A stretch of DNA of 30,784 bases, from assembly GCA_018398765.1 (NCBI GenBank), contig JAHBMJ010000059.1:27501-58284 (forward strand), read 5' to 3'. How positions within the stretch are numbered: position 1 is the first letter of the stretch; the number at the start of each line of letters is the position of its first letter. Positions 11,264 through 30,784 of the stretch are shown here, in pieces. The notes beneath the pieces were generated by a model. It did no database searches. It worked only from the letters and a program-made list of their open reading frames with translations, and was not told the origin of the DNA. The DNA comes from Chromera velia. Lineage: Eukaryota; Sar; Chromeraceae. A program made the position numbers and the translations under genes.

Positions 11264-13002
11264 AGGAAGGAATGAGGGGGGGCACATTGGTGGGGGGGCA
11301 ACAGAGGTTCGAAAGGGCTATCAAGAGAGGAACCAGCGGCTATCTCGACTCGTGAACGGGTCAGAGAGATGCCTGAGAGAGAACGGGGCCGAGCCGAGAA
11401 AGCAGCATGAGCGACTGTTCTGTTGTTGGATTTCTTTCTTTGATTTCTCCGTCTTGTCCTCCTCTGTCTCTGCCTGTTCCCCACGTACATTCCGCGTTTT
11501 TTTCTGCAAATCGTACCGCCGACTTCTCTTCCTTCGTGAGTCTTCACTCGATGGACCAGTGGAGCTCCTTTTATGTCTTTGCGTATGTGTGTCTCTGCCT
11601 CCTCTCTCTCTCTCTCGTTGGGGAAAGGGGTACGGCTGGGTGAAGGGCTGGGGGGGGGAGAGGTTCAATTGTACACGAGAGAGAAAAGAGAGCGAGCTCA
11701 GTCCTCGCTTGCTTGGTTGCTGCTCCTCTTTTGTTGCGGGGTCCCTGAATGGCCTCCACGGCTTTGCTCCTGGTCCAAGTGGATGCAAAGTGGGAAGGGG
11801 CGGCCAGGACGGTCTGGGTGCTTGTGGTGATTCTGTTGTGAAACAGTGGTGTCGCGTCATGTGCGCATGGGGTGTTGCTGGATGTTTGTGTGAGTCGGTT
11901 GTCTTTCATTCTGTGGATTCGAATTCATTATGTCTTGTTTTGGCATATTCTGGAAGCAAGTGCTTGTTAGCGTGTAGTGCACAAGAGTGGATGGATGGAC
12001 GGATCGACGGCTGATTGAAGTAATTAACTTGCTCATCGATTGAAACCTAAAATCTAGCGAAATCTAGCGTGATGAAACTCTATAGGAAACTAGTTAGAAT
12101 TTTTTATGTATATGAGGATTTCTTCCTTTTATGCTTAGAAAAATATATACTTAACAAATAGACTGTTGATTTGATTGATTGGTTTTGATACTTTTATACT
12201 GTTTATTGTTTGATTATGAAAGGTTACTTCAAAATTTTTGAACTGTGGATAACTGTGGGACGTTTTGATGAAACTTGGTGTGCTGCTATGTGCTACTGTT
12301 TGTAGCTGTTTGCCGCTATAGTATGTTTTTCGGGCGTATAATGACAAACATTAGCAATTAAATTTTTGTGAATGACCTCATACAATTTTGTATCGATCAT
12401 AACCGATTATAACCGATTTTTACTTTAAAGTATTTTAAAGTTAACAAACGGCTATAAACAGCATACTACTGCAAGTAGTCATTATACGGTGCCTCTAGAT
12501 GCCGCTCCATTGCATGATTACTAATGAATACAGTCAAACGCACGCGCGGTACGTCATAATCTACGTCATGCACTCGTCTTGTCTCGTCTTGGCAGACTTT
12601 CGTCTACTTTCGTCCACCACGGGGCTGTCGCTATCCACTATATAGTGGTGCGGAGTCTGGGGCCGGGGGCCGAGGGCTTGGGGGCGCGTTCATTAATAAA
12701 GATCCGCGCCGCCCGCGCGTCGTCGGGAGGGGGCCTTAATTTGTGTTGCCAACAGTGGCTCAGGGTTTGCTTGTCGGAGCCCGCTTCTGATCACCCACTT
12801 CCTTCCATGACTTTGTGGCACAGGCTTTTGTATTGCTTTTGTGCAGGAAGAAAAAGCGCTGAAGGAAATCGTTTGATAGATGGCTAACGCAATACACAGC
12901 GAAGTTGACTGTTGACACAGGAATTCTGCCGTTCTGCACCGGTTTGCCTTGCTCGAACCACATCTGAAAAGCAAGCAGTGAAGTCGATCATTAAGTCGTC
13001 CA
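11264..13002. other. 3' flank and AT-rich spacer, no gene seen
   Basis: 11264-12010 is G/T- and purine-rich sequence after the stop of the coiled-coil gene and probably includes its 3' UTR. Long frames there are compositional. 12010-12560 is AT-rich without coding character. A doubled ACGTCAT motif lies at 12550-12574, a perfect palindrome CCACTATATAGTGG at 12635-12648, and a GC-rich patch at about 12655-12735. These last elements precede the F-box-like gene and may belong to its upstream region. Confidence 0.55.
12550..12735 (+). promoter_or_regulatory. Possible upstream region of the F-box-like gene
   Basis: Within 270-450 bases upstream of the ATG at 13003 are two ACGTCAT (CRE-like) motifs, a 14-base palindrome with a TATATA core (12635-12648) and a CpG/GC-rich block. 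Promoter activity is inferred from arrangement only; no conserved core element of this lineage can be assigned by eye. Confidence 0.25.
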
Positions 13003-14216
13003 ATGGCAGGGACTACTCCCTCAACACTTGCTTCTCAACCAATTCATGGAGGTGCTACGGACGATTCCCTGACATCGCGCACACTTTCATCAGGAGAGAC
13101 AGAGGAGACGGAGAATCCCTGTCTTTGTCTCAACGGTCTAAGCACAGATGTGTGGTCGCTTTGGCTAGGGCCGTTCCTGACGCTCCAAGAGCTTACCCGT
13201 CTATCATTTCTGAGCTCCCATTTCAGGCAGACCATTCGATCGATGGAGATCCAGCTTCCTGCCGACCTGACCGGGAACTTCCCACTGTCTATCACAGCAG
13301 ACACGCTTGTCTTCCCGAATCGAACATCCACGTGGACGGGGTTTCCGTCTCTTCGCATCTGTGCACGGCAGATTGTGGTGAGATATGGGAAGAAGAGAAA
13401 CGTGCCCTGCTCAGGCTCTCTTGTACTCGGCGGCCCCGCGCCCGTTCCCCTCGCCCCAGGAAGTGCTCAAATTTCGTTTGTCGTTCAGGAATCTCTTGAG
13501 GGGAATCTTGACATCTTTTCTCGGGGGGGAGATATCTCCGCGTGCCTCCCCGGCTCTGTTTCGGTCATCAAGTATGGAGCCCGATTTGAGTGGGCTGTCT
13601 GTCGACAGGGGAGTGGGAGATCCCCTTAGATTGATTTCTTCTCAGGAGCCTCGGGATGCGTCCGCTTGGCACACTCCCCGAATCTTCCCATCACGCCGAT
13701 CCATATCCAACCCTCAGCTGCTTCCATGTGGACCGATCAGTTCGGCAATTCCTTGGAAGGCCCTCCTGTCGATTTCTTCTCCTTTGGGGGTCATGAGGAT
13801 CATGACCGCTCGCTCCACTTTCCGAGTCTTCCCCCCACGCCCATCTACGCTGAAACCCCACCCGCTTCCAACCGGACAGACTGGTTTGGGAACTGCTTGC
13901 GAGAGCTTATGGAGGATTTTCCCAGCACCATGGTCGTGCAAGCTCTTCAAGTCAGAAAGCGCTTGCTTGGTTCTACGTCTGTCCCAGCCCAACTTGTCCA
14001 TCAGCTTTCTTCGCACGAAAGGACACGCTTTTTTGGTTCAATGGTGTTCATGTTCACACAGAGAGTGTTCTCCCAAAGCTACCGTCTTTGATCGCGCGGT
14101 CAGACAGTCTTGTTTCGATATCATAGTCGTTGAACGCCTTTCATCAATCTTTCCCGCAGGAAGCCGGAGGTCTGGAAGAAGCCAGGGACCTGTTGGAAAC
14201 ATTTCCGTATTATTGA
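13003..14216 (+). pseudogene. F-box-like repeat protein gene with in-frame TAG
   Basis: The frame opens at ATG 13003 and runs to TAG 13627-13629. It encodes an F-box-like N-terminal region (LSTDVW, FLTLQELTRLSFLSSHFRQTI at about 47-79), then Leu/Ile-rich sequence. The same frame continues beyond the TAG to 14089-14091. A degenerate ~44-residue repeat spans the stop: LDIFSRGG..., IDFFSGASG...LPITPI...TDQFGNSL, then VDFFSFGG...LPPTPI...TDWFGNCL. The last two copies differ mostly at third codon positions in conserved blocks, so this frame was translated and selected. A probable final exon at 14160-14216 (EAGGLEEARDLLETFPYY, TGA) joins in phase to a GTCAGA donor at 13951. F-box proteins act as substrate adaptors of SCF ubiquitin ligases. 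Either this is a recently disabled gene or a truncated protein is made. Confidence 0.5.
13500..13905 (+). repeat. Degenerate tandem ~44-residue coding repeat
   Basis: Three units begin LDIFSRGG (about 13506), IDFFSGASG (13630) and VDFFSFGG (13768). Units two and three share D-F-F-S, L-P-x-T-P-I, A-S-x-x-T-D and F-G-N-x-L at equivalent positions, with a three-residue length difference. The first unit matches only at its start. In the conserved blocks most nucleotide changes fall at codon position three. Confidence 0.7.
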
Positions 14217-14575
14217 CACGTGGAAAGAAGGCTCCTCTGGGTACTGCGCATCGACTAGACTAGGAAGTAAACAGCGGGGTATCAAGAAGGGGCCGTTTGG
14301 ATTGGAAGGAAGTCTTGCATTTTGCCCCGCAGGTCCCATCCGATGTGGCATTGCGTGGACGTCTGCATTTATTGTGAGTGACCTAACCTCAGTGCCCCTC
14401 TGTACATCAAGGTGGCGGCTCTAGGTCCGCCCCGGTCTAGGCCCCGGTCCAGTCCCCTCCCCTGAATTCAACTTGGTGCTTCTCGAAGCCAGCGTGCAAG
14501 TTAAGGGAGGACAGTTACTTCCGATCCTGCCGGTGTCTCCGCTCCTTTGGGGCGTGTGCGTTTCTTGTCGTGGGC
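14217..14575. other. Short spacer between the two disabled loci
   Basis: No convincing gene. A stretch after a CAG at about 14331 could encode VPSDVALRGRLHLL followed by TGA and might be a leftover exon of the upstream F-box-like locus, but its phase does not fit the preceding exon. Confidence 0.4.
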
Positions 14576-15847
14576 ATGCGAAGGTTGAAGTTCTGGTCAG
14601 AAAAGGGGGGGTCGATGGATCCGGCCGGGTCTACAGGTTTTAATTCGGGTTGCGGGGGCACGTCGTTGAGGGAACCCGTGGCAAGAGATCTGAGAGAGAT
14701 CGTTTCCGTCTGTGTGACCAGACTTCCCCCGCAGATGACGGATGAGACTCTCCTGCAGTCTCTCAGATCTGCAGGGTTCTGCCCTGTGAGTGTAGTACTA
14801 CACGTTCCTTTCGCCCCCTTCAGTCCTCTGGGTCAAACTCGGCACAGGGGCTTCGGCTTCGTTCGTTTCGCCGCACTTGAGGAGGCAACCGCTCTCGTGA
14901 TGAGACATGTCGTGGCCCCACACGGAGTCGGAGTCCGAGGGGAGTTGCGACAGTGCCAGTTCAACCTGTCGGGCCGCCTCCTGGAAGGGCACTGTGCGTC
15001 TCGGGTCCGACTGACGAACCTGGCTCACCTGGCTCAATGGACTCTATCCAAAGTGGTTGAACAGTCAGTTGACGCTTTGGGCTTCCAGCCGTTGAATGTT
15101 GACGTGGAAACAAGTCGAAGTCGGAGAGGGAGTGCCGAAAACTTTGCTACGATCCGGTTTGTTCCAAGTTGGAAGCGTCGGCGTACGCCCAACAGGGAGG
15201 GCCGTTTGTAGTTGATGGAAATGATGAAAGATTTCTGAGAGCAACTGTGGGGGACAATCAGCAGGAGGTGGCGAGGGTGGTAATTTACGGGTTCTCTCCG
15301 CAGACCTCGTGCAGGAATTTGAGAGACGCGATTCGCCGCCTGCATTTGAAACCGACTGATGTACAGATGCACGAGAATGAGTGGAAAAAAGGGTGTAGGA
15401 TGGTGGTTCGCTACGCGTCTGTGTAGTTTTCTTCTCGTGAAGAGGCGGGAGCACTGATCCAGAGAGGTCACTCGGTGCTGATGGGAAGGGGAACTCGGCT
15501 GCAGATTGGCTTTTGGGGTTCCCTGAAGATCGCTGAGGGGCCTCCTGTGCCTTCACATGGTGACGATCTAGTTCTTCAGGAGTCTTCCTTCGAGTTCCTC
15601 TGGACCGTCTTTTCAGTTTTCCTCGTCGTCCGTCTCCGTCTCCTTCACTCACTCCTCAGGGACCCCCAATGCAAATGCACTAGCCTTAGGCCCCTCACGG
15701 GACGCCGTGCAGAGAAGAAGAAGACGGGCACCCTTCGAGATGCCCACTCAGGCTCACTCAGGCAAAAGGTCCGCGGAGGGCACTCCATCCTATCCTCGTC
15801 AGCCCCCACACACCACGAGTTCCCCAGTACACAAGGGCAGTCATTGA
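14576..15847 (+). pseudogene. Three-RRM RNA-binding protein gene, disrupted
   Basis: From ATG 14576 the frame encodes RRM1 with RNP2-like VCVTRL (45-50) and RNP1 RGFGFVRF (91-98). RRM2 follows (VRLTNL, then NFATIRF). Between about 15155 and 15171 the reading frame must shift by one base to continue RRM2 (EASAYAQQ, GPFVVDGNDE). RRM3 (VVIYGF, CRMVVRYASV) is then interrupted by TAG at 15424-15426, after which the same frame completes the domain (FSSREEAGALIQRG, RGTRLQIGFW). Near 15560-15580 another shift leads into a Ser-rich, then Arg-rich tail (SRDAVQRRRRR) ending in TGA at 15845-15847. RRM proteins bind single-stranded RNA. Three disablements in an otherwise well-preserved, intronless frame suggest a young pseudogene; base errors in the assembly or recoding are alternatives. 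Antisense frames are shadows. Confidence 0.65.
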
Positions 15848-17898
15848 CAGCCCCTGCTTCCCGTCCTGGATTCTTCCGTCCGACTTCTTGGATCTGACTG
15901 TAATTAAATCGCTCTTTTCAACCTCTGCTACCTCGTGCAACCACTACAAATTACAGTGTGCCTCTTTGGCGGCATATTAAAGCCCTTCCGAGCTGTGCTG
16001 GGAGCTGTGGAGAGGCAGATCTCGAGGGAAGACAAGAGCGAAAAGGGGAGGGGAAGGCAGACTTTAACCGAATTGCCTCAAAGAAGACGTCTCAGAACTC
16101 AAAGTCCGAGTCTTTCTTTCTGTTCAAGTTAAACTTTCTGTTTTTCTTTCCTGGTTTCTTTTTTTCTTTCTTAGTTGCACTAGTAGTTGCATCATAACTT
16201 GCATCTAACATCTGTGGGAGGTTTGTCAGATTAGTAGTAGGAACTAGAGTAAAGATTCAAGTTGCCAACTAATAAGAATTAAACACACTACTAGGCACAT
16301 TAATTCTTTTTAAAATTAAAAATTTAGGTTTATTTATTGATTTATTGTTTTTCATGAAACTAGGTTACATTTCTAGAGAATTCTTAAAGAATTTAGTGAG
16401 ACTTTAACGTAGAGTTTAAAAGATCTTATTGAATAGATTTCATCGCGTCTACTTCTACTTCTACTAACTTCTACAGTAAGTTCTACTCAGGGTTGCCGAT
16501 TTTCCCGGTGGTAAAGCGAGTTGATTACCGGTTAACTGGTAATTACCGGTAGAGTGGCCAGCCACTGGTAAAAAGTTTGGTAAAGGCTGTAGAGATAAAG
16601 TATAATTCAAAACCATACTTTAAAAAATCTATTTACGATAATACGCATTTTTTAAAACATTTTAAGTTATTTGTTCATTCATTTACATGGTCTAACTAGG
16701 TTTGACAGTCATTTACGTGTTGTAAATTAAGTTATCTATGGTTTAAGTGAGACATTAAAGGGCAGCCATGCTGTTTTAAATGATAAAACTGGAAAGACGG
16801 ATTGCAATTGGCCTCAGTAGCATCTCAGTAGCGTGTTAACGACCAAAAACGGTACACAATCGGCATAACTCGCCTCCACCAACACTCTTGTATGCCGCCA
16901 CGCTATATTTATATATAAGCACCATGCAAGTGTGATGCAACAAATCTGACAACCTCGAAGGTGAGCACGTCCTCTCAAAAGAGGTTTTCACATCTTAGGG
17001 CCAGGCTACCCACTAGCTGCCAGTGCCTCTTTACCTCCGCAACGACCACCGCTTCCGGTTTATAGACCTCCGAACCAGACAGACAAGCGCAGACAAACAA
17101 CATATTTTTTAAAAAATCTTAATTTGATTCCTAAAAGTACCAAAAACGTTGAAAGAAGTCTTTAAAACTAAAGAATAGGAGTTGCGTCGCAGGCGAATTT
17201 TTTTTTTTTTAAGCTTTATTTTCACCTTATTTTTTTCCAGTAAAACTTAGGTAAACGGAGTCCATTACCAGTAATCCGGTAATTACCGGTAGAGAGGGGT
17301 CGTTACCGGATAAAAAAGCAACCGTGGTTCTACTTGATCGTGCATAGAATCTACTAGTTTAAATTCACTCAAATTTCATAAGTACGTGAATCACTAGGTG
17401 AATCACAACTTTTGGAAGTTTATTTCTCTCGATCTAGAAAGAGTTGGGACCTCACTAGACCTCACATTAGCTGGCTGTGCTTAAATAGCAATTTAAATCG
17501 CTAATTTAAACTTCTAGTTTTAAAATTTTCTATTAACAAATTTCTTTTGTGTCTAAAGTTGACATTGTGCATGATTCAATATGGTCTAACGACTCCGTAT
17601 TAACTCGGCCCTGAGTCTCGCTAGAACTCCGATCTATTGAAATATGTTGAGCTTGCTCAGCTGCCTCAGCATCGTTGTCTAATTTCTGTCCTCAGTGCAC
17701 AGTAGTGCACAGCTTGTGACTTATTCAATGAATTGTAGGATCACTCTATATCACTCTCTCTGCGCGATTGCTGGTAACTGGAGTGCAATGTTTTGGCGTC
17801 TGCTGCTGTCAGAGTCTTTCAAATTCGTGCTCAAACTGTGATCTCTGACTTTCTCCTACGCGCTGACCGCTCTCTCCCTCTTCCTTCTTTCCCTTACA
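15848..17898. other. AT-rich spacer containing a hAT-like element
   Basis: No open frame with coding character. Apart from the element at 16488-17326, the stretch is AT-rich with CTAG- and TTTAAA-rich sequence and a CTACTT/CTTCTA microrepeat at about 16448-16487. The rightmost ~200 bases probably include the 3' flank of the minus-strand membrane-protein gene. Confidence 0.6.
16480..17334. mobile_element. Non-autonomous hAT-like DNA element (MITE-like)
   Basis: The element spans 16488-17326 (839 bp) and is bracketed by an exact 8-bp duplication GTTCTACT at 16480-16487 and 17327-17334. Its ends form an imperfect terminal inverted repeat: left CAGGGTTGCC..., right end in reverse complement CACGGTTGCT..., with about 16 of the first 22 bases matching. 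An 8-bp target duplication and a CAGGG-type terminus are hallmarks of the hAT superfamily. A 33-base subterminal motif containing GGTAATTACCGGTAGAG occurs in the same orientation near each end (16525-16557 and 17265-17297; 28 of 33 identical). No transposase frame exists inside, so mobility would need a transposase from elsewhere. Confidence 0.85.
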
Positions 17899-18801
17899 CT
17901 ACAGTACAAGCCTTGCCAGAGAACCTCCAAGAAAAGAAGCTTCTGCTACAGCGTGCACAAACGGAATCAGGGCTTTAGAGAACATCGACAACATCAACGG
18001 CCACTGCAGTGCAAAGCCGCAGAAAACTATGAACAACCCCAGGCTCCGTCTGCCCATAGCAAAGGATCCCATCAGTTTGTCGAAGAGAAAAATCTTGAGC
18101 ATCACATTGAATGCATTTCCTGCCTGAATTCCAACACAAGGCCCGTCCACCCGAGGGTCGCCCCAATTGTAGTGAAACATGTACAGCACGGAGGAGCTGA
18201 ATGGAATCACACAGGCCAGAAGAAGCTCTACAGAAACGTCATATCCCCGAAACTTGGGCCCTCTGATCGAGGGCAGCGTTTCAGGCAGGTTAAGGATGTG
18301 GGTGCGCAAGTGGGGCCCGTACTTTGCCCATAGGCAAAGAGCGTGGACTACCCGCAACAGGGAGAGGCCGAGTGTCGCGCACACGACCCACAGAGGCCCA
18401 CAGTCGACCTTCAACAAGAGAAGGGAAACCTCTGCACAGAGAATTGAGATCCCCTCTGTGACACGGAAGGGAGAGAACCAGTGTTGGCGAAGTCGGGGAA
18501 GAAGAAGAAAGAGGAGATCTGAAATCCAGAGCCAACTGAAGTAGTGTCCCACCGTTCGATTCCCCAAGTTCTCTTTGTCCATGTAAGGTCTCCACATGGC
18601 TACACTGTAGAGCAGAAGATCAAGCAGACACACAAGGCAAGCATCGAGGTACCCGAAAGGCTGGTGACTGTTGAGAACTGTAAGGGTCGGTTCGGCTTCA
18701 TCCTCTTTTTGTTGTTTCATTCCACCAAAGCTACTGTCTTCAACCTCACACTCTTCGGGGCCTTCTAATCCCCTTTTTAACTCTTGGCACCCTTCTTGCA
18801 T
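17899..18801 (-). CDS. Polytopic membrane protein, single exon, unknown family
   Basis: The frame from ATG 18799-18801 to TAG 17899-17901 encodes 300 residues. The first ~48 are hydrophilic and acidic. Hydrophobic spans lie at about 50-70, 86-103, 115-131, 136-158, 187-208 and 253-285, with a weaker one near 226-245, so six or seven membrane segments are likely. Conserved-looking polar features include RPYMDKENLGNRT (71-83) and NWGDPRVDGPC in a loop at 212-222. I do not recognise the family. The frame is open upstream of the ATG, and CTATACAG just before it could be a splice acceptor, so a short extra 5' exon is possible. It is transcribed divergently from the TMTC-like gene. If its TAG were read as sense, the frame would continue about 30 codons into Lys/Glu/Ser-rich sequence. 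Confidence 0.75.
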   Translation of the reverse strand: MQEGCQELKRGLEGPEECEVEDSSFGGMKQQKEDEAEPTLTVLNSHQPFGYLDACLVCLLDLLLYSVAMWRPYMDKENLGNRTVGHYFSWLWISDLLFLLLPRLRQHWFSPFRVTEGISILCAEVSLLLLKVDCGPLWVVCATLGLSLLRVVHALCLWAKYGPHLRTHILNLPETLPSIRGPKFRGYDVSVELLLACVIPFSSSVLYMFHYNWGDPRVDGPCVGIQAGNAFNVMLKIFLFDKLMGSFAMGRRSLGLFIVFCGFALQWPLMLSMFSKALIPFVHAVAEASFLGGSLARLVL

Positions 18802-19494
18802 CTTGGTCTTCTTATTCAGCGCAGTGTCGAGGCAGAGCTTGCCTGTATAGCAATAATCAACACAAAAGTATATGAAGAGCGTCGGTTTTGCAACATGCGA
18901 CTTAGTGTTGCTCAAGTGGTCAACAGGAGAACGACTACCACGGCTTGGAGACTTCGACTACCGAGGCGGGCACAAAGCATCACTTGAAGTCTTCACTTTA
19001 CACGACTTGCGACAACTAGACGGCCTGTGCAGTCAGCGAATGTGTCAAAACTTGTCAGTGTGTGTTGCATGCATTCATGCACTGGATGCACGCGTGTTGC
19101 AGACCCCCCCAATCGATCTCCTTTCTCACTTGGCAACGCGGCGTCGCGGACCCTTTTTTGGAAGTTTTTTGGCCATTTTTTGCACATTTTCCGGAATTTT
19201 TTCACTTAAATTTCGCATTTTTATTTCGCATCCAACGGCCGCGAACATCCCCCGCGAGCATGCAGTCGAAGTCGGACTGAGATCGAACTGCCAGGATCTG
19301 CCTGGCAGGCCCGTCGAATCGACGTCGATAAGAAACTTGCCAGAAAGCTCGTCCTGGCACCAACTTGTTTGTGGTACGCGACCGTCTACCTGTTGTGCAC
19401 AGGCGAGCAGATCAGGCATTTTGGCCCCTCTGACCTCGCTTTGGCAGAAGCTTGGACAATCGGTTGCAAGTCTCCTTCAGATTGTCAAGAAGCA
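18802..19494. promoter_or_regulatory. Divergent upstream region, membrane protein / TMTC-like gene
   Basis: This 693-base interval lies between the two divergent starts. It contains regularly spaced T-runs (about 19150-19210: CCTTTTTTGG, GTTTTTTGG, CATTTTTTGC, TTTTTTCAC) next to a CpG-bearing segment (19230-19330). A 270-codon plus-strand frame crosses it but lacks protein-like composition and has no matching splice context. Promoter function is inferred from position. Confidence 0.35.
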
Positions 19495-30240
<10,746 letters not shown>

Positions 30241-30784
30241 GAAAACGTTTTTCGACTCTCTGAGAGCTGGACTTGCAACAATCTTTTCAAGCTCTAAATC
30301 TTGTTATAATTTTAGCATGTCGGAGCCTACTGTGACCTTTTTGGTTGTTCACTTAGGCTATAGGTTTTTTGCCGCAGTGGAACTTTCAATATAACAGACT
30401 CCATCTCAGTAATCATTCTGAGAAATGTTTTTTCAAGATATCATCATGTCACTTAGTGACCAGATTTGATTTGATAGGATTTGATTTGATTTGAGCTTCA
30501 AGCTCAAATCTGACCAGATTTGAGGTAGATTTGAGGTCTAGAGGTCACTCTCGACAACACTGAAGACGACATGATACAGTCGACACCACTAGCAAATCCC
30601 TAGGTGACGCACAGTGATAAAAAAAAAGAAGAAAAAATCTGGAGAAGCATAATCTTTTTTTTTTTTTTTTCTATTATTTTATTGGAAGTACCAAACATAT
30701 AATAAAAACACATCTAACTACAAAACCTACCTTTGCTAAGTTTGCTTGGACCTTTGACCACTAAACTAAAAAAAAAAAAAAAAA
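30241..30784. other. 3' flank, AT-rich, ends in A17
   Basis: This follows the TGA of the TMTC-like gene and probably starts with its 3' UTR. It holds GATTTGA/GATAGGATTTGA-type microrepeats at about 30463-30535, a perfect inverted repeat at 30488-30510, a T16 run at 30655-30670, and an A17 run (30768-30784) at the very end of the window. No coding frame is seen. Confidence 0.6.
30488..30510. repeat. Perfect 11-bp inverted repeat
   Basis: GATTTGAGCTT and AAGCTCAAATC flank a single central C. The arm sequence overlaps the local GATTTGA microrepeat. It could form a short hairpin in RNA, but there is no U-tract typical of a terminator and this is a eukaryotic context. Confidence 0.7.

Noticed and set aside
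13385-14263. 292-codon plus-strand open frame overlapping the F-box-like locus
   Set aside because: Composition is not protein-like, and the third-position substitution pattern of the internal repeat supports the other frame.
15065-15652. 195-codon minus-strand frame opposite the RRM locus
   Set aside because: It is the shadow of conserved RRM coding sequence on the plus strand.

Overview
This window looks like nuclear DNA from an intron-rich protist. Coding parts are GC-moderate and gene-dense. They are split into many small exons by introns of roughly 150-700 bases, and simple repeats are abundant: (GT)n, (CA)n, (GA)n, (GTGA)n, poly-C and poly-T. AT-rich spacers separate the genes. The intron style and gene types would fit an alveolate such as a chromerid alga, but that assignment is inference; no organism-specific marker is present. 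I see no rRNA, tRNA or CRISPR.

Layout, left to right. 1-1232 is an AT-rich spacer with short tandem repeats. 1233-2141 (minus) is an intact single-exon short-chain dehydrogenase/reductase. 2142-3009 is a divergent upstream region with a CpG-dense patch. 3010-11263 (plus) is a 13-exon gene for a protein of about 1193 residues: a disordered, Ser/Thr-Pro-rich N-terminal half and a coiled-coil C-terminal part. 11264-13002 is 3' flank plus AT-rich spacer. 13003-14216 (plus) is an F-box-like gene with a degenerate ~44-residue repeat and an in-frame TAG. 14576-15847 (plus) is a three-RRM RNA-binding gene broken by two frameshifts and a TAG. 15848-17898 is an AT-rich spacer holding an 839-bp hAT-like non-autonomous element (16488-17326) with an exact 8-bp target-site duplication. 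17899-18801 (minus) is a polytopic membrane protein. 18802-19494 is a divergent upstream region. 19495-30240 (plus) is a 20-exon TMTC-like protein: GT-C fold membrane O-mannosyltransferase family with C-terminal TPRs and an unusually long acidic N-terminus. 30241-30784 is AT-rich flank ending in an A17 run at the window edge.

The two large gene models were built by hand. Every junction joins compatible phases, total coding lengths are multiples of three, and the joined exons restore family motifs. All 31 introns are GT-AG and all acceptors are CAG, 27 of them TGCAG. The donors are unusual: C is frequent at +3, and many donors are the first unit of a tetranucleotide microsatellite.

The genes show no operon-like or pathway link. 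The most notable features are the donor-anchored microsatellites, the TMTC-like protein with its long acidic extension, the hAT-like element, and the adjacent pair of disabled but clearly once-coding loci.
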